From: Thermohalobaculum sp965263335
Lineage (GTDB): Bacteria; Pseudomonadota; Alphaproteobacteria; Rhodobacterales; Rhodobacteraceae
Assembly: GCA_965263335.1 (NCBI GenBank)
Contig: CBDHHE010000001.1
Location: 4,216,001 to 4,280,000 of the forward strand
DNA: 64,000 bases
Direction: 5' to 3'
Shown here: positions 16,085-23,613 of the stretch, one piece after another
Numbering within the stretch: position 1 is the first letter of the stretch
Layout of the letters: every line of letters starts with the position of its first letter
The notes under the pieces: generated by a model
Told to the model about the DNA's origin: nothing
Seen by the model: the letters and a program-made list of their open reading frames with translations, nothing else
The model's database searches: none
Made by a program: the position numbers and the translations under genes

Positions 16085-16897
16085 ATGCGCTGGATTCTGA
16101 TGTTTCTGCTCCTGCTTCCCATGCCGGTTCTGGCCTGCGGGGCAGACAGTCGTTGCGAAGTCGAGGGCGGGTACTACCTAGCGGCCGTGCCGCCAGAATG
16201 GGACGGCACCAGCCCCTTGCCGGTCGTGGTCTACTTTCACGGCTGGAACGGGTCGCCCGAGGGCACGTTTCGAAACACCGCGATGGTCGAGGGCATCACA
16301 CGGCGCGGTGCCATGTTCGTGGCGCCATATGCCCGCACGGGCTACTGGCGCCAGATCGGCGAAGGCCGGGCGGAAGGCGGGCGCGACGAGCGCGCCTACA
16401 TCCGCGCGGTGATGGAAGATCTCAAGTCGCGCTGGCCGGTGGATACCGAACGCACGATGAGTTCGGGTTTCTCGCGCGGTGCGTCGATGGTCTGGAATGT
16501 CGCCTGTTACACCGGTGAGCTGTTTCGTGCTCACGCACCGATTGCTGGTGGCTTCTGGCATTCGACCCCCGAGACCTGTCCCAGCGGACCCATCACGATG
16601 CGTCACATCCATGGAAGGTCGGACCGTGTCGTCGCCTTTGACACGGTCGGGGTCTACAACTCGATGCCTGTTCCCGATGGCATCGCGGTACTTCGTGAAC
16701 TCAACGGCGCAGACGAGATTCCGGACCGCACATACCGGATCGAGCACCCCAAGCGCCCGCTGGATTGCGAGCGCTATGACGGCTCACCTGGTGCGTACAT
16801 TGAGGTGTGTCTGCATCCGCGAGGACATTCAATTCCCGCCGAATGGGTCGCAGACGGGTTCGACTGGATGATCTCGCTGGAAGAACCGCCCTCGTGA
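16085..16897 (+). CDS. Secreted alpha/beta hydrolase, PHB-depolymerase/LpqC-like esterase
   Basis: The protein of 270 residues has an N-terminal export signal ending VLAC (Cys18), so it may be a lipoprotein, although Leu before Ala-Cys is not an ideal lipobox. The mature part has the oxyanion motif FHGWNGSPEG, a GFSRGAS nucleophile elbow, Asp in HGRSDRVVAFD and His in HPRGHSIP. This is the layout of the extracellular polyhydroxybutyrate depolymerase/feruloyl esterase group (COG3509). The length matches that family's catalytic domain; no binding domain is attached. The ATG at 16085 follows GGAGG by 6 bases. It should act outside the inner membrane on an ester of unknown identity. A dyad-type terminator candidate follows before the convergent neighbour. 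Confidence 0.85.
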   Translation: MRWILMFLLLLPMPVLACGADSRCEVEGGYYLAAVPPEWDGTSPLPVVVYFHGWNGSPEGTFRNTAMVEGITRRGAMFVAPYARTGYWRQIGEGRAEGGRDERAYIRAVMEDLKSRWPVDTERTMSSGFSRGASMVWNVACYTGELFRAHAPIAGGFWHSTPETCPSGPITMRHIHGRSDRVVAFDTVGVYNSMPVPDGIAVLRELNGADEIPDRTYRIEHPKRPLDCERYDGSPGAYIEVCLHPRGHSIPAEWVADGFDWMISLEEPPS

Positions 16898-16910
16898 CGG
16901 GATGTTCGAG

Positions 16911-16936
16911 GCCCGGGCAACCGAAGCCGCCCGGGC
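16911..16936. terminator. Stem-loop between convergent genes, possible bidirectional terminator
   Basis: Two copies of GCCCGGGC (16911-16918 and 16929-16936) can pair as an 8-bp stem with a 10-base loop. They sit in the 46-base gap between the esterase and the convergent cyclase-family gene. No U-tract follows on either strand, so termination strength is uncertain. Confidence 0.45.
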
Positions 16937-16943
16937 ACTGGCC

Positions 16944-18014
16944 TCAGCGGAGCGCGATCGGAGCGCCCATCGACCCTGTGGCGCCGGCGATCGGTGCTGG
17001 CGAGTACACGTAGGTGAACTCATAGACGCCATCGGCGGCCAATTCGGAGAGCTTCATGTTCTCCTGGTTCACGATGCCGTGGCGGGTTTGCAGATATGTG
17101 TGTACACAGAATATACAGGCCTCATCCGGGTTTGGCACGGCATCACCGGGCCAGGTATCGAACCCGGTCACGCCCGCCTGCACGTCCTCGGCGATCCAGC
17201 GCGCGACCTCCATGCCGATGCCCGGAGCGCCGCCGTTGTAGGTCGGTACATCTTCCCAGTACTGCTCCCATCCGGTGCGCATGATGATCGCATCGCCGGC
17301 CTGGAACTCGTAGCCTGCCATGCCCTGGGCCTCGAGTGCCTTGTTCACGTGCTCCATCGTGACAACGTCGCCGGCGACCATGTCGCTGCCCCAGATCGCC
17401 GCGATGTCGATCAGAATGCCGCGTGCGACGATGGGGTGGAGCTTTTCGGTGCCGAGCTTCTGCAGGCCGTAGGCTCCGCCCATTTCAGCTGCCGTGAACC
17501 CGTTGTACCAGCGCATTTCGGTTTTATCACCGTCGGCACCGACCTGCACGCCGATATGGCCAAGCCCGTCGAACTGCGTGCCCACCTGGCCGACCTCGGT
17601 CGCAAGAAATTCGTCGTTCCACATGATCTTGTTGCCGCCGAAGGTTCCGCCCGTGGGCGTGCCTGGAATGCGCAGCGAAAATTTGCGCGCACCGAAGAGC
17701 GGCATGTCGGCGGTGTAGGCGTGACCCAGCTTGTAGACCTTTCCCTCGCCTTTGTTGGCGCTCATCGCACGTGCCAGCACCTCGGGCTTGGTGTACCAGT
17801 TGGTCGAGCCTGCCTCGTCGCCTTCTCCCCAGATCGGGTGCGGCCACCATTTCGAGCCAAGTGGCGTTTCCATCACATCGCCATCGACCCAGGGCTTGCC
17901 CTTGCAACCGGTCCAGTCTTCGGGCGAGCAGGCCGCAGCACTGCCTCCCCCCGCGACCACGCCAAATGTGACCGCCGCCGCGGCTGCAAGAAGTTTTGTG
18001 GGCATGTGTTTCAT
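16944..18014 (-). CDS. Exported cyclase-family (PF04199-type) metal-dependent hydrolase
   Basis: The protein of 356 residues has a cleavable signal peptide (Ala-rich helix ending GGGSAAAC, about residue 29). A cyclase-family domain follows, related to bacterial kynurenine formamidase and isatin hydrolase. The usual metal motif HxGTHxDxPxH reads QVGTQFDGLGH here, so the two first His ligands are Gln while Asp and the last His are kept. This variant occurs in a known branch of the family with unknown substrates. GTPTGGTFGGNKIMWNDE precedes it. Export is unusual for kynurenine formamidase and argues for a different substrate in the periplasm. The ribosome site GGGAGGAACGCT before the ATG is strong. 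It diverges from the acyl-CoA dehydrogenase operon across a 292-base region. Confidence 0.85.
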   Translation of the reverse strand: MKHMPTKLLAAAAAVTFGVVAGGGSAAACSPEDWTGCKGKPWVDGDVMETPLGSKWWPHPIWGEGDEAGSTNWYTKPEVLARAMSANKGEGKVYKLGHAYTADMPLFGARKFSLRIPGTPTGGTFGGNKIMWNDEFLATEVGQVGTQFDGLGHIGVQVGADGDKTEMRWYNGFTAAEMGGAYGLQKLGTEKLHPIVARGILIDIAAIWGSDMVAGDVVTMEHVNKALEAQGMAGYEFQAGDAIIMRTGWEQYWEDVPTYNGGAPGIGMEVARWIAEDVQAGVTGFDTWPGDAVPNPDEACIFCVHTYLQTRHGIVNQENMKLSELAADGVYEFTYVYSPAPIAGATGSMGAPIALR

Positions 18015-18162
18015 AGCGTTCCTCCCGTCTCATTTACTGCGACTGCTGAGTAGAGCGAGAGTTTCACAACTCAACTGTGTTTGAAAGATCGAATGTTATG
18101 TTTCGGGTGAACTTGGCGCAATCAATCCTGTCTTCGATTTCCACAGGGAAAATGCCGATCAG

Positions 18163-18202
18163 GTGCCAGGAATATTATGTTATTACATAACACTCCTGGC
18201 AC
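18163..18202. promoter_or_regulatory. 40-bp imperfect palindrome in the divergent promoter region
   Basis: Two 18-base arms (18163-18180 and 18185-18202) match at 16 of 18 positions around a TATT centre. The outer part is GTGCCAGGA/TCCTGGCAC and the inner part TTATGT/ACATAA is perfect. It is 105 bases before the acyl-CoA dehydrogenase ATG and 149 bases from the divergent cyclase-family ATG, in the only AT-rich patch nearby. It looks like a binding site for one or two regulator dimers. No regulator gene is adjacent. The rest of 18015-18306 shows no gene. Confidence 0.6.
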
Positions 18203-18306
18203 ACGTTGCCTATCACATGGCCGATCCCAAGGGGGACCGTTGCTGATGACGCAGGCAGCAGGCCCGCGCTACAACGTCCACGATTCTTCATTTCGGGAGA
18301 CGGCAG

Positions 18307-19542
18307 ATGGATCTGGGCATGACGGAGCGGGTGAAACCGCTGGTCGAACAGGTGCGGCAGATGGTCGAGGACGATATCGCACCCCTCGACGATGAATTCC
18401 ACGCTGAAGTTGGAAAGACAGGCGATCGCTTCACCTACACCCCGCGCATGACCGAAATACTCGATACGCTCAAGTCAAAAGCACGCGAGCGGGGGCTGTG
18501 GAACTTCTGGCTAACGGATTCCGATCGCGGCTACGGGCTGTCAACGGTCGAGTACGCCTATCTGGCCGAGGAGATGGGCAAAGTCCGCATTGCGGCCGAG
18601 GTCTTCAATTGCTCAGCACCGGACACCGGCAACATGGAGGTGCTTGAGCGCTACGGCACGGACGTTCACAAAGAGCGTTGGCTGAAGCCGTTGCTGGCGG
18701 GCGAGATCCGCTCTGCCTATGCGATGACGGAACCGGACGTCGCCTCTTCGGATGCGACCAACATCGCATTGAAGGCAGTGCGTGACGGTGACCATTGGGT
18801 GCTCAACGGTGAGAAGTGGTGGATCTCGGGGGCAGGGGATCCCCGCTGCAAGCTCTACATCACGATGACCTGCACAGATGACAGCCCGGACGCCTCTAAG
18901 CACCAGCGCCACACACAGTTCTTCGTGCCCTCGGACACGCCGGGCATCGAGATCCTGCGACCGATGGAGGTGTACGGCCACGACGATGCGCCGCACGGGC
19001 ACATGCACATGCGCTTTACCGATGTCCGTGTCCCGGATGACAACCTGATCTTGGGCGAAGGACGTGGCTTCGAAGTTGCGCAAGGCCGGCTGGGACCGGG
19101 ACGCATCCATCATTGCATGCGCGCCATCGGTCAGGCCGAGCGCGCGCTGTCGCTGCTCTGTCGGCGGTCTCTGGGACGAACGGCATTCGGGAAACCACTG
19201 GCACAGCTCGGCGCGAACTATGACATCATCGCGAATGCGAGAATGGAAATCGAACAGGCGCGGCTGCTTTGTCTGAAAGCGGCCTACATGATGGACACCG
19301 CCGGCGTGCGCGAGGCACAGCCATGGATCTCGATGATCAAGGTGATCGCACCGAACATGGCGCTCAAAGTCATCGATGAGTCGGTTCAGATGCAGGGCGC
19401 TCGCGGGATCAGCCAGGACACGCCGCTGGCGCACATGTGGACCCATGTGAGGACCTTGCGCTTTGCCGATGGCCCTGATGCCGTGCACAGGCGGCAAGTT
19501 GCACGGATGGAGCTCCGCAAACACACCAACGAGAAGGTCTGA
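18307..19542 (+). CDS. Acyl-CoA dehydrogenase, ACAD10/11-like
   Basis: The 411-residue protein has the acyl-CoA dehydrogenase plan: TEPDVASSDATN and GEKWWISGAGDPRC in the FAD/substrate beta domain, RTAFGKPLAQL and the final signature LRFADGPDAVHR. That signature is typical of the ACAD10/ACAD11 branch, where eukaryotic proteins fuse this domain to an APH-like kinase. In that system and in the bacterial levulinate (Lva) pathway the kinase phosphorylates a 4-hydroxyacyl-CoA and the ACAD-fold enzyme completes conversion to an enoyl-CoA. Here the kinase-type gene is two genes downstream, which supports the same pairing by context. It starts 7 bases after GGGAG and is separated by 9 bases from the next gene. 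It probably heads the operon that runs to 23557. Confidence 0.92.
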   Translation: MDLGMTERVKPLVEQVRQMVEDDIAPLDDEFHAEVGKTGDRFTYTPRMTEILDTLKSKARERGLWNFWLTDSDRGYGLSTVEYAYLAEEMGKVRIAAEVFNCSAPDTGNMEVLERYGTDVHKERWLKPLLAGEIRSAYAMTEPDVASSDATNIALKAVRDGDHWVLNGEKWWISGAGDPRCKLYITMTCTDDSPDASKHQRHTQFFVPSDTPGIEILRPMEVYGHDDAPHGHMHMRFTDVRVPDDNLILGEGRGFEVAQGRLGPGRIHHCMRAIGQAERALSLLCRRSLGRTAFGKPLAQLGANYDIIANARMEIEQARLLCLKAAYMMDTAGVREAQPWISMIKVIAPNMALKVIDESVQMQGARGISQDTPLAHMWTHVRTLRFADGPDAVHRRQVARMELRKHTNEKV

Positions 19543-19551
19543 GCAGCGCTC

Positions 19552-20202
19552 ATGGCCTGCGAACTTTGGCTGGTGCGCCACGGTCAGGCAGCGTTCGCAA
19601 CCGACGACTACGACCGGCTGACCGAACTTGGCTGGCAACAGGCGCGGTGGCTTGGGCAGCATCTTGCCCGACGCGGCGTGGCATTCGAGCGGGTTTCGTC
19701 CGGTCGTCTGCGCCGACAGAGGGAAACCGCCGAGGCCATGTCAGAGGCACTTGGTTTGAAGCCGGATGACGCGCCGGGATTGGAGGAGTACGACGCAGAT
19801 GCCATTCTCAGCGCTTACGGGAGTGCACCAAACTCCGCGCTTGATCGCCGAGCGTACTTCAGGCGTTTGCGGCTGGCGCTTCTTGCGTGGTCGGCTGGCG
19901 AACTCGCGGAAACACCCGAAAGCTGGCAGGAGTTTGCGATGCGGACTCGCGCGGCTGCCGATAAATTGGCAAAGCGCCGGACAGGGCGGGTCCTCGCGGC
20001 GTCCTCTGGCGGTGCGATTTCCATGATCGTGTCGCAGGTGCTCGACTTCCCGCCCGAGCGGATGATCGAGCTCAACCTGCAAATGCGAAACACGGGTATC
20101 ACCCGGCTGGTCTTCACAGACGCTGCAGTTTACCTCAACATGTTCAACGCGATCCCTCATCTGGAACTGCCCGGGCGTGCCCATGCCGAAACCTACAGCT
20201 GA
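19552..20202 (+). CDS. Histidine-phosphatase-fold protein (phosphoglycerate mutase superfamily), second His missing
   Basis: The 216-residue protein starts with the superfamily's RHG motif (LVRHGQA, His10), which carries the phospho-acceptor His, and SSGRLRRQRETAEAM follows as expected. In active enzymes the second catalytic His lies in a SHGG motif. Here that site reads AASSGGAISM, so Ser replaces His. It may be a weak or altered phosphatase, a binding protein, or an enzyme that uses another base. The gene sits between the acyl-CoA dehydrogenase and the APH-type kinase with gaps of 9 bases on each side, so it is part of the same operon. A role connected with the phosphorylated acyl intermediate is inference. 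Confidence 0.86.
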   Translation: MACELWLVRHGQAAFATDDYDRLTELGWQQARWLGQHLARRGVAFERVSSGRLRRQRETAEAMSEALGLKPDDAPGLEEYDADAILSAYGSAPNSALDRRAYFRRLRLALLAWSAGELAETPESWQEFAMRTRAAADKLAKRRTGRVLAASSGGAISMIVSQVLDFPPERMIELNLQMRNTGITRLVFTDAAVYLNMFNAIPHLELPGRAHAETYS

Positions 20203-20211
20203 GCAACTGCG

Positions 20212-21249
20212 ATGACCGCCGATCACGCCGCGGCACATCTCGATCCGGACGCGGTCGAGCGATATCTCACCGCGCATGTGCCCGGATTTCGCGGACCCAT
20301 CACGGTCGAGAAAACCCCGTCGGGACAATCGAACCCGACCTTTATCCTGACCGCGGCTTCCGGGCGATATGTGTTGCGCCGCAAACCGCCGGGTGAGTTG
20401 CTCAAGTCTGCGCACGCGGTTGACCGTGAGTTCCGGGTCCAGAGTGCTCTAGTCGGTTCGGACGTGCCTGTCGCGCGCATGTTGACGCTTTGTGAGGACG
20501 AGGACGTCATCGGCTCGATGTTCTACGTGATGGAATGCGTTGACGGTGATGTGCACTTTGATCCCCGACTGCCCGGTTTCGACAATGAAGCCCGTGCGGC
20601 CATGTTCGATGATATGAACCGGGTTCTGGCCGCCCTGCATGACGTTGATGTCGATGCGGTCGGCCTGGCGGATTTTGGCCGTCCGGGCAGCTATTTCTCT
20701 CGTCAGCTCTCGCGCTGGACCAAGCAGTATCGGGCATCCGAAACCGAGGCGATCCCGGACATGGATGCGCTCATCTCATGGCTCGAGGCGAACCTGCCCG
20801 AAGATGACGGCATCACAACCCTCGTTCATGGGGACTATCGGATCGACAACCTGATCTACGACCGCCGGACCCCGAGAGTTCTGGCGGTGCTCGATTGGGA
20901 GCTTTCGACGTTGGGACATCCCTTTTCAGACCTCGCCTATCAGTGCATGCAATGGCGGATGCCTGTGGGAGAAGAAGGACGTGGCTTCGGTGGCGAGGAC
21001 CGCACGACGCTGGGCATACCCTCGGAAGACGCCTACGTGGCACGCTATTGCGAGCGCCGCGGTCTGACCGGGATTCCCATCTTCGGGTTCTGCGTCGCGT
21101 TCTCGTTCTTTCGAATGGCGGCGATTGTCCAGGGCGTCAAGAAGCGCGGGCTGGACGGCAACGCTTCGAACCCTGAACGGGCGGCACGCATGGGTGTCTA
21201 TGTTCCGGTGTTTGCTGCGAAGGGTGCGGAGGCTGCGCAAGATGCCTGA
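20212..21249 (+). CDS. APH-fold kinase, ACAD10/11-type partner
   Basis: The protein of 345 residues has the aminoglycoside/choline kinase fold: an N-terminal lobe with PSGQSNPTFIL and the ATP-binding Lys region YVLRRKPPGELL, the catalytic Brenner motif VHGDYRIDNL and the metal-binding DWELSTLGHP. The GELL and STLGHP blocks are specific to the branch linked to acyl-CoA dehydrogenases (ACAD10/11 kinase domain, LvaA) rather than to antibiotic kinases. The probable reaction is ATP-dependent phosphorylation of the 4-hydroxy group of an acyl-CoA, based on family knowledge and on the acyl-CoA dehydrogenase in the same operon. It should not be read as a resistance gene. Two perfect hairpins follow in the gap before the next gene. 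Confidence 0.9.
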   Translation: MTADHAAAHLDPDAVERYLTAHVPGFRGPITVEKTPSGQSNPTFILTAASGRYVLRRKPPGELLKSAHAVDREFRVQSALVGSDVPVARMLTLCEDEDVIGSMFYVMECVDGDVHFDPRLPGFDNEARAAMFDDMNRVLAALHDVDVDAVGLADFGRPGSYFSRQLSRWTKQYRASETEAIPDMDALISWLEANLPEDDGITTLVHGDYRIDNLIYDRRTPRVLAVLDWELSTLGHPFSDLAYQCMQWRMPVGEEGRGFGGEDRTTLGIPSEDAYVARYCERRGLTGIPIFGFCVAFSFFRMAAIVQGVKKRGLDGNASNPERAARMGVYVPVFAAKGAEAAQDA

Positions 21250-21314
21250 TCGGTCGAAGTTGGGCGTCCGCCCTTGCCAAAGGCGATGCGGCCATCTGCA
21301 CGCAGGCGTGCAGC

Positions 21315-21355
21315 GTGAGAGCCGCGGGCTCTCACAACCCGTGCATGGCACGGGT
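21315..21355 (+). promoter_or_regulatory. Two tandem perfect stem-loops in the kinase-SDR gap
   Basis: GTGAGAGCC/GGCTCTCAC (21315-21323 and 21327-21335, loop GCG) is followed after one base by ACCCGTGC/GCACGGGT (21337-21344 and 21348-21355, loop ATG). Both stems are perfect. They lie 66 bases after the kinase stop and 68 bases before the SDR start, inside an apparent operon. They could stabilise or process the upstream mRNA, or form an operator. A 61-codon frame (21242-21427) spans them and overlaps both neighbours, but nothing else supports it as a gene. Confidence 0.55.
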
Positions 21356-21423
21356 ATGGCCGCCTGGGCGTTGCGCTCAATCTTGCCCGCGGTAGATCCC
21401 GCACTGCGCAACGAGGCCGCGCT

Positions 21424-22200
21424 GTGAGATTCGCAGGCAAGAGCGTCCTGATCACTGGAGCTGCGAGTGGCTTCGGACGCCTGGCAGCGATCCGCTTTGC
21501 CAGCGAAGGCGCCAAGGTTGCCCTTGCGGATGTCTCTGACGATGGCCTTCGGGCAACCCTCGACGCGCTGCCTGCAAATTCGACGGCTTTCACGTGCGTG
21601 ACAGATGTGAGCCGTGAGGATGATGTGCACCAGCTCACCGAGCAAACCGTCACGCGTTTCGGATCGATCGACATTGCCCTCAACAATGCAGGCGTGGGAC
21701 AGCCGCTTACCCGGATTCCCGACACACCTGTCGAGACTTATGACCGTCTGATGGCGATAAACGCGCGCGGCGTGTTCCTCGGGCTGAAGCACCAATTGCC
21801 TGTGATGGCTGCGGCGGGCCGTGGCGCCATCCTCAACACAGCATCCGCGGCAGGCCTCTTGGGGGCTGGCATGCTGGCGGCCTATGCTGCCTCAAAGCAT
21901 GCCGTGGTTGGCCTGACGCGGGCTGCGGCCGACGAATATGCCCGCCACAACGTTCGGGTGAATGCACTTTGCCCGTCCTTCGCGACAACCCCGTTGTTCG
22001 ATGAGATGGCCGACGAGATCGCCGACGCCCGCGGTTTGAGCCGGGAGGATGCTTACACACGCATCGCGAGCCGCGTGCCGATGCGTCGCGTCGCCCAACC
22101 CGAAGAGGTGGTCCAGGCGATGCTCTGGATTTGCGAGGACGAGAACAGTTTCATGACCGGACAGGCGATTTCGATCGATGGCGGTCTCACCGCAGTCTGA
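21424..22200 (+). CDS. Short-chain dehydrogenase/reductase (SDR)
   Basis: The 258-residue classical SDR has the dinucleotide motif TGAASGFGR (residues 11-19), NNAG (ALNNAGVG), the catalytic Ser in TASAAGLLG and YAASK. The acidic residue after the second strand (ALADVSD) points to NAD rather than NADP. The C-terminal IDGG is present. It oxidises a secondary alcohol or reduces a ketone, perhaps the hydroxyacyl or ketoacyl intermediate handled by the preceding kinase and dehydrogenase genes; this is inference from context. The GTG start at 21424 lies 175 bases after the kinase stop, past the two hairpins. A GAGGA ribosome site for the next gene overlaps its stop. Confidence 0.9.
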   Translation: MRFAGKSVLITGAASGFGRLAAIRFASEGAKVALADVSDDGLRATLDALPANSTAFTCVTDVSREDDVHQLTEQTVTRFGSIDIALNNAGVGQPLTRIPDTPVETYDRLMAINARGVFLGLKHQLPVMAAAGRGAILNTASAAGLLGAGMLAAYAASKHAVVGLTRAAADEYARHNVRVNALCPSFATTPLFDEMADEIADARGLSREDAYTRIASRVPMRRVAQPEEVVQAMLWICEDENSFMTGQAISIDGGLTAV

Positions 22201-22210
22201 GGACCTCTCA

Positions 22211-23239
22211 ATGCGTGCCTACTTCGCAGCGGAACAAATGTACCATGCGCCTGAACGCTTTTTGGTCGCGGGTCAATTCCAGGAGAGTGCCGAACAGCCC
22301 GAGCGTGCGGAACGGTTGCGGCTGGGCGCTGAAGCTGCAGGTTGCGTGATCGAGCGCCCCGCACCTGCCGGTCTTGCGCCGATTGCCGCGGTGCACACGC
22401 CAGCTTATCTGCGGTTTCTAGAAACCATCCATCCACGATGGCGTGCCGTGCCGGGCACGGGACCGGAAGTGATCCCGAATCTGTCGCTGCCGCGCACAAG
22501 TGGCTATCCTGAAAGCCCGGTCGGACAGGCCAATTTTCATCAGGCCGATGGCGCCTGCCCCATAGGCGCTGAGACCTGGGACGCCGCACTTTGGTCTGCC
22601 TGGACGGCCGAGGCCGCAACGCGTGAGGTGCTGAACGGCGCGCACGCCGCCTATGCGCTCTGTCGGCCACCGGGACATCACGCCTACAGCGATCTTGCCG
22701 GTGGCTTTTGCTTTCTGAACAACTCGGCGATTGCGGCCCAGAGTCTCCGAAAAGAGCATGCACGGGTGGCGATCCTCGACGTCGATGTGCATCACGGAAA
22801 CGGAACGCAGGGCATCTTCTACGAGCGGGACGACGTCTTCACGGTGTCGCTGCACGCTGATCCGGTCTCGTACTACCCGTTCTTCTGTGGGTATGCGCAA
22901 GAGCGGGGCGAGGGACGCGGGCTCGGCTTCAATCTCAACATGCCTCTATCGCGCGCCACCGAAGACGAAGCCTACACCGTTGCGTTGAACGAGGCACTTG
23001 CGCAGATCAGGGCTTTTGCGCCCGGAGCGCTTGTTCTGGCGCTTGGTCTCGATGCGTACGTTGACGACCCGTTGCAGGGCATGCGGCTTTCAAGCAACGC
23101 GTTTGCCATGATCGCACGCACTGCCGCATCGCTTGAACTCCCAACGGTCATCGTGCAGGAGGGCGGCTATCTGTCGGACGCCCTGGGCAGCAATCTGGAG
23201 ATTTTTCTCACTGCCTGGCGCGAGGCCATGAAGACATGA
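22211..23239 (+). CDS. Histone-deacetylase-family amidohydrolase (acetylpolyamine amidohydrolase-like)
   Basis: The 342-residue protein has the arginase/deacetylase fold. The active-site His pair is in RPPGHHAYSDLAGGFCFLNN, the zinc ligands are in ILDVDVHHGNGTQ and in GLDAYVDDP, and the C-terminal QEGGYL is present. Bacterial members with this pattern remove acetyl groups from polyamines or other acetylated amines; the insertion around residues 75-110 suits the polyamine branch. The ATG at 22211 is chosen because GAGGA lies 8 bases upstream, overlapping the SDR stop, and because MRAYFAAEQMYHAP aligns with the family start. Its place in an acyl-CoA/kinase operon is unexpected; an acylated-amine substrate is one possible link. 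Confidence 0.88.
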   Translation: MRAYFAAEQMYHAPERFLVAGQFQESAEQPERAERLRLGAEAAGCVIERPAPAGLAPIAAVHTPAYLRFLETIHPRWRAVPGTGPEVIPNLSLPRTSGYPESPVGQANFHQADGACPIGAETWDAALWSAWTAEAATREVLNGAHAAYALCRPPGHHAYSDLAGGFCFLNNSAIAAQSLRKEHARVAILDVDVHHGNGTQGIFYERDDVFTVSLHADPVSYYPFFCGYAQERGEGRGLGFNLNMPLSRATEDEAYTVALNEALAQIRAFAPGALVLALGLDAYVDDPLQGMRLSSNAFAMIARTAASLELPTVIVQEGGYLSDALGSNLEIFLTAWREAMKT

Positions 23240-23248
23240 GAGGACGGC

Positions 23249-23557
23249 ATGCTCGAACTGCGCCCGAACTGCGAGTTTTGCGACCGGGATCTGCCACCTG
23301 AGGCGCCGGATGCCAGAATCTGCACCTATGAGTGCACGTTCTGCGCGGACTGCGTCGAAACGCGACTGCGCAACGTCTGCCCAAATTGCGGCGGCGGATT
23401 TGTGCCGCGCCCGATCCGACCCGCCACCGCATGGCGAGAAGGTGTGAGCCGCTCGCACCAGCGGCCATCTGAGAACCGCCGCGGCTTGAAGTACTCGCAC
23501 GAGGACATCGCGGCCCTTGTCGAGAGGATCGTGAGCATTCCTCCGCAAGAGCGGTGA
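23249..23557 (+). CDS. DUF1272 zinc-ribbon protein
   Basis: The protein of 102 residues begins MLELRPNCEFCDRDLPPEAP, the signature of DUF1272. It carries four CxxC/CxxxC-type Cys pairs (NCEFC, CTYECTFCADC, CPNC), which would bind one or two zinc ions. The tail after residue 65 is basic and then helical. The molecular role of the family is unknown. It starts 9 bases after the HDAC-fold gene and is the last gene of the operon that begins at 18307. The convergent glutathione-transferase-like gene ends 57 bases downstream. Confidence 0.88.
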   Translation: MLELRPNCEFCDRDLPPEAPDARICTYECTFCADCVETRLRNVCPNCGGGFVPRPIRPATAWREGVSRSHQRPSENRRGLKYSHEDIAALVERIVSIPPQER

Positions 23558-23613
23558 TCCGCTGCCCAGCGTCTTCTGATGCCGTCTGGCGGATGGATCG
23601 CAGCCGTTCCGCT

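Noticed and set aside
20212..21249. Reading the APH-fold gene as an antibiotic-resistance phosphotransferase
   Set aside because: Its conserved blocks (GELL, STLGHP) and its operon with an acyl-CoA dehydrogenase place it in the ACAD10/11-linked kinase branch.
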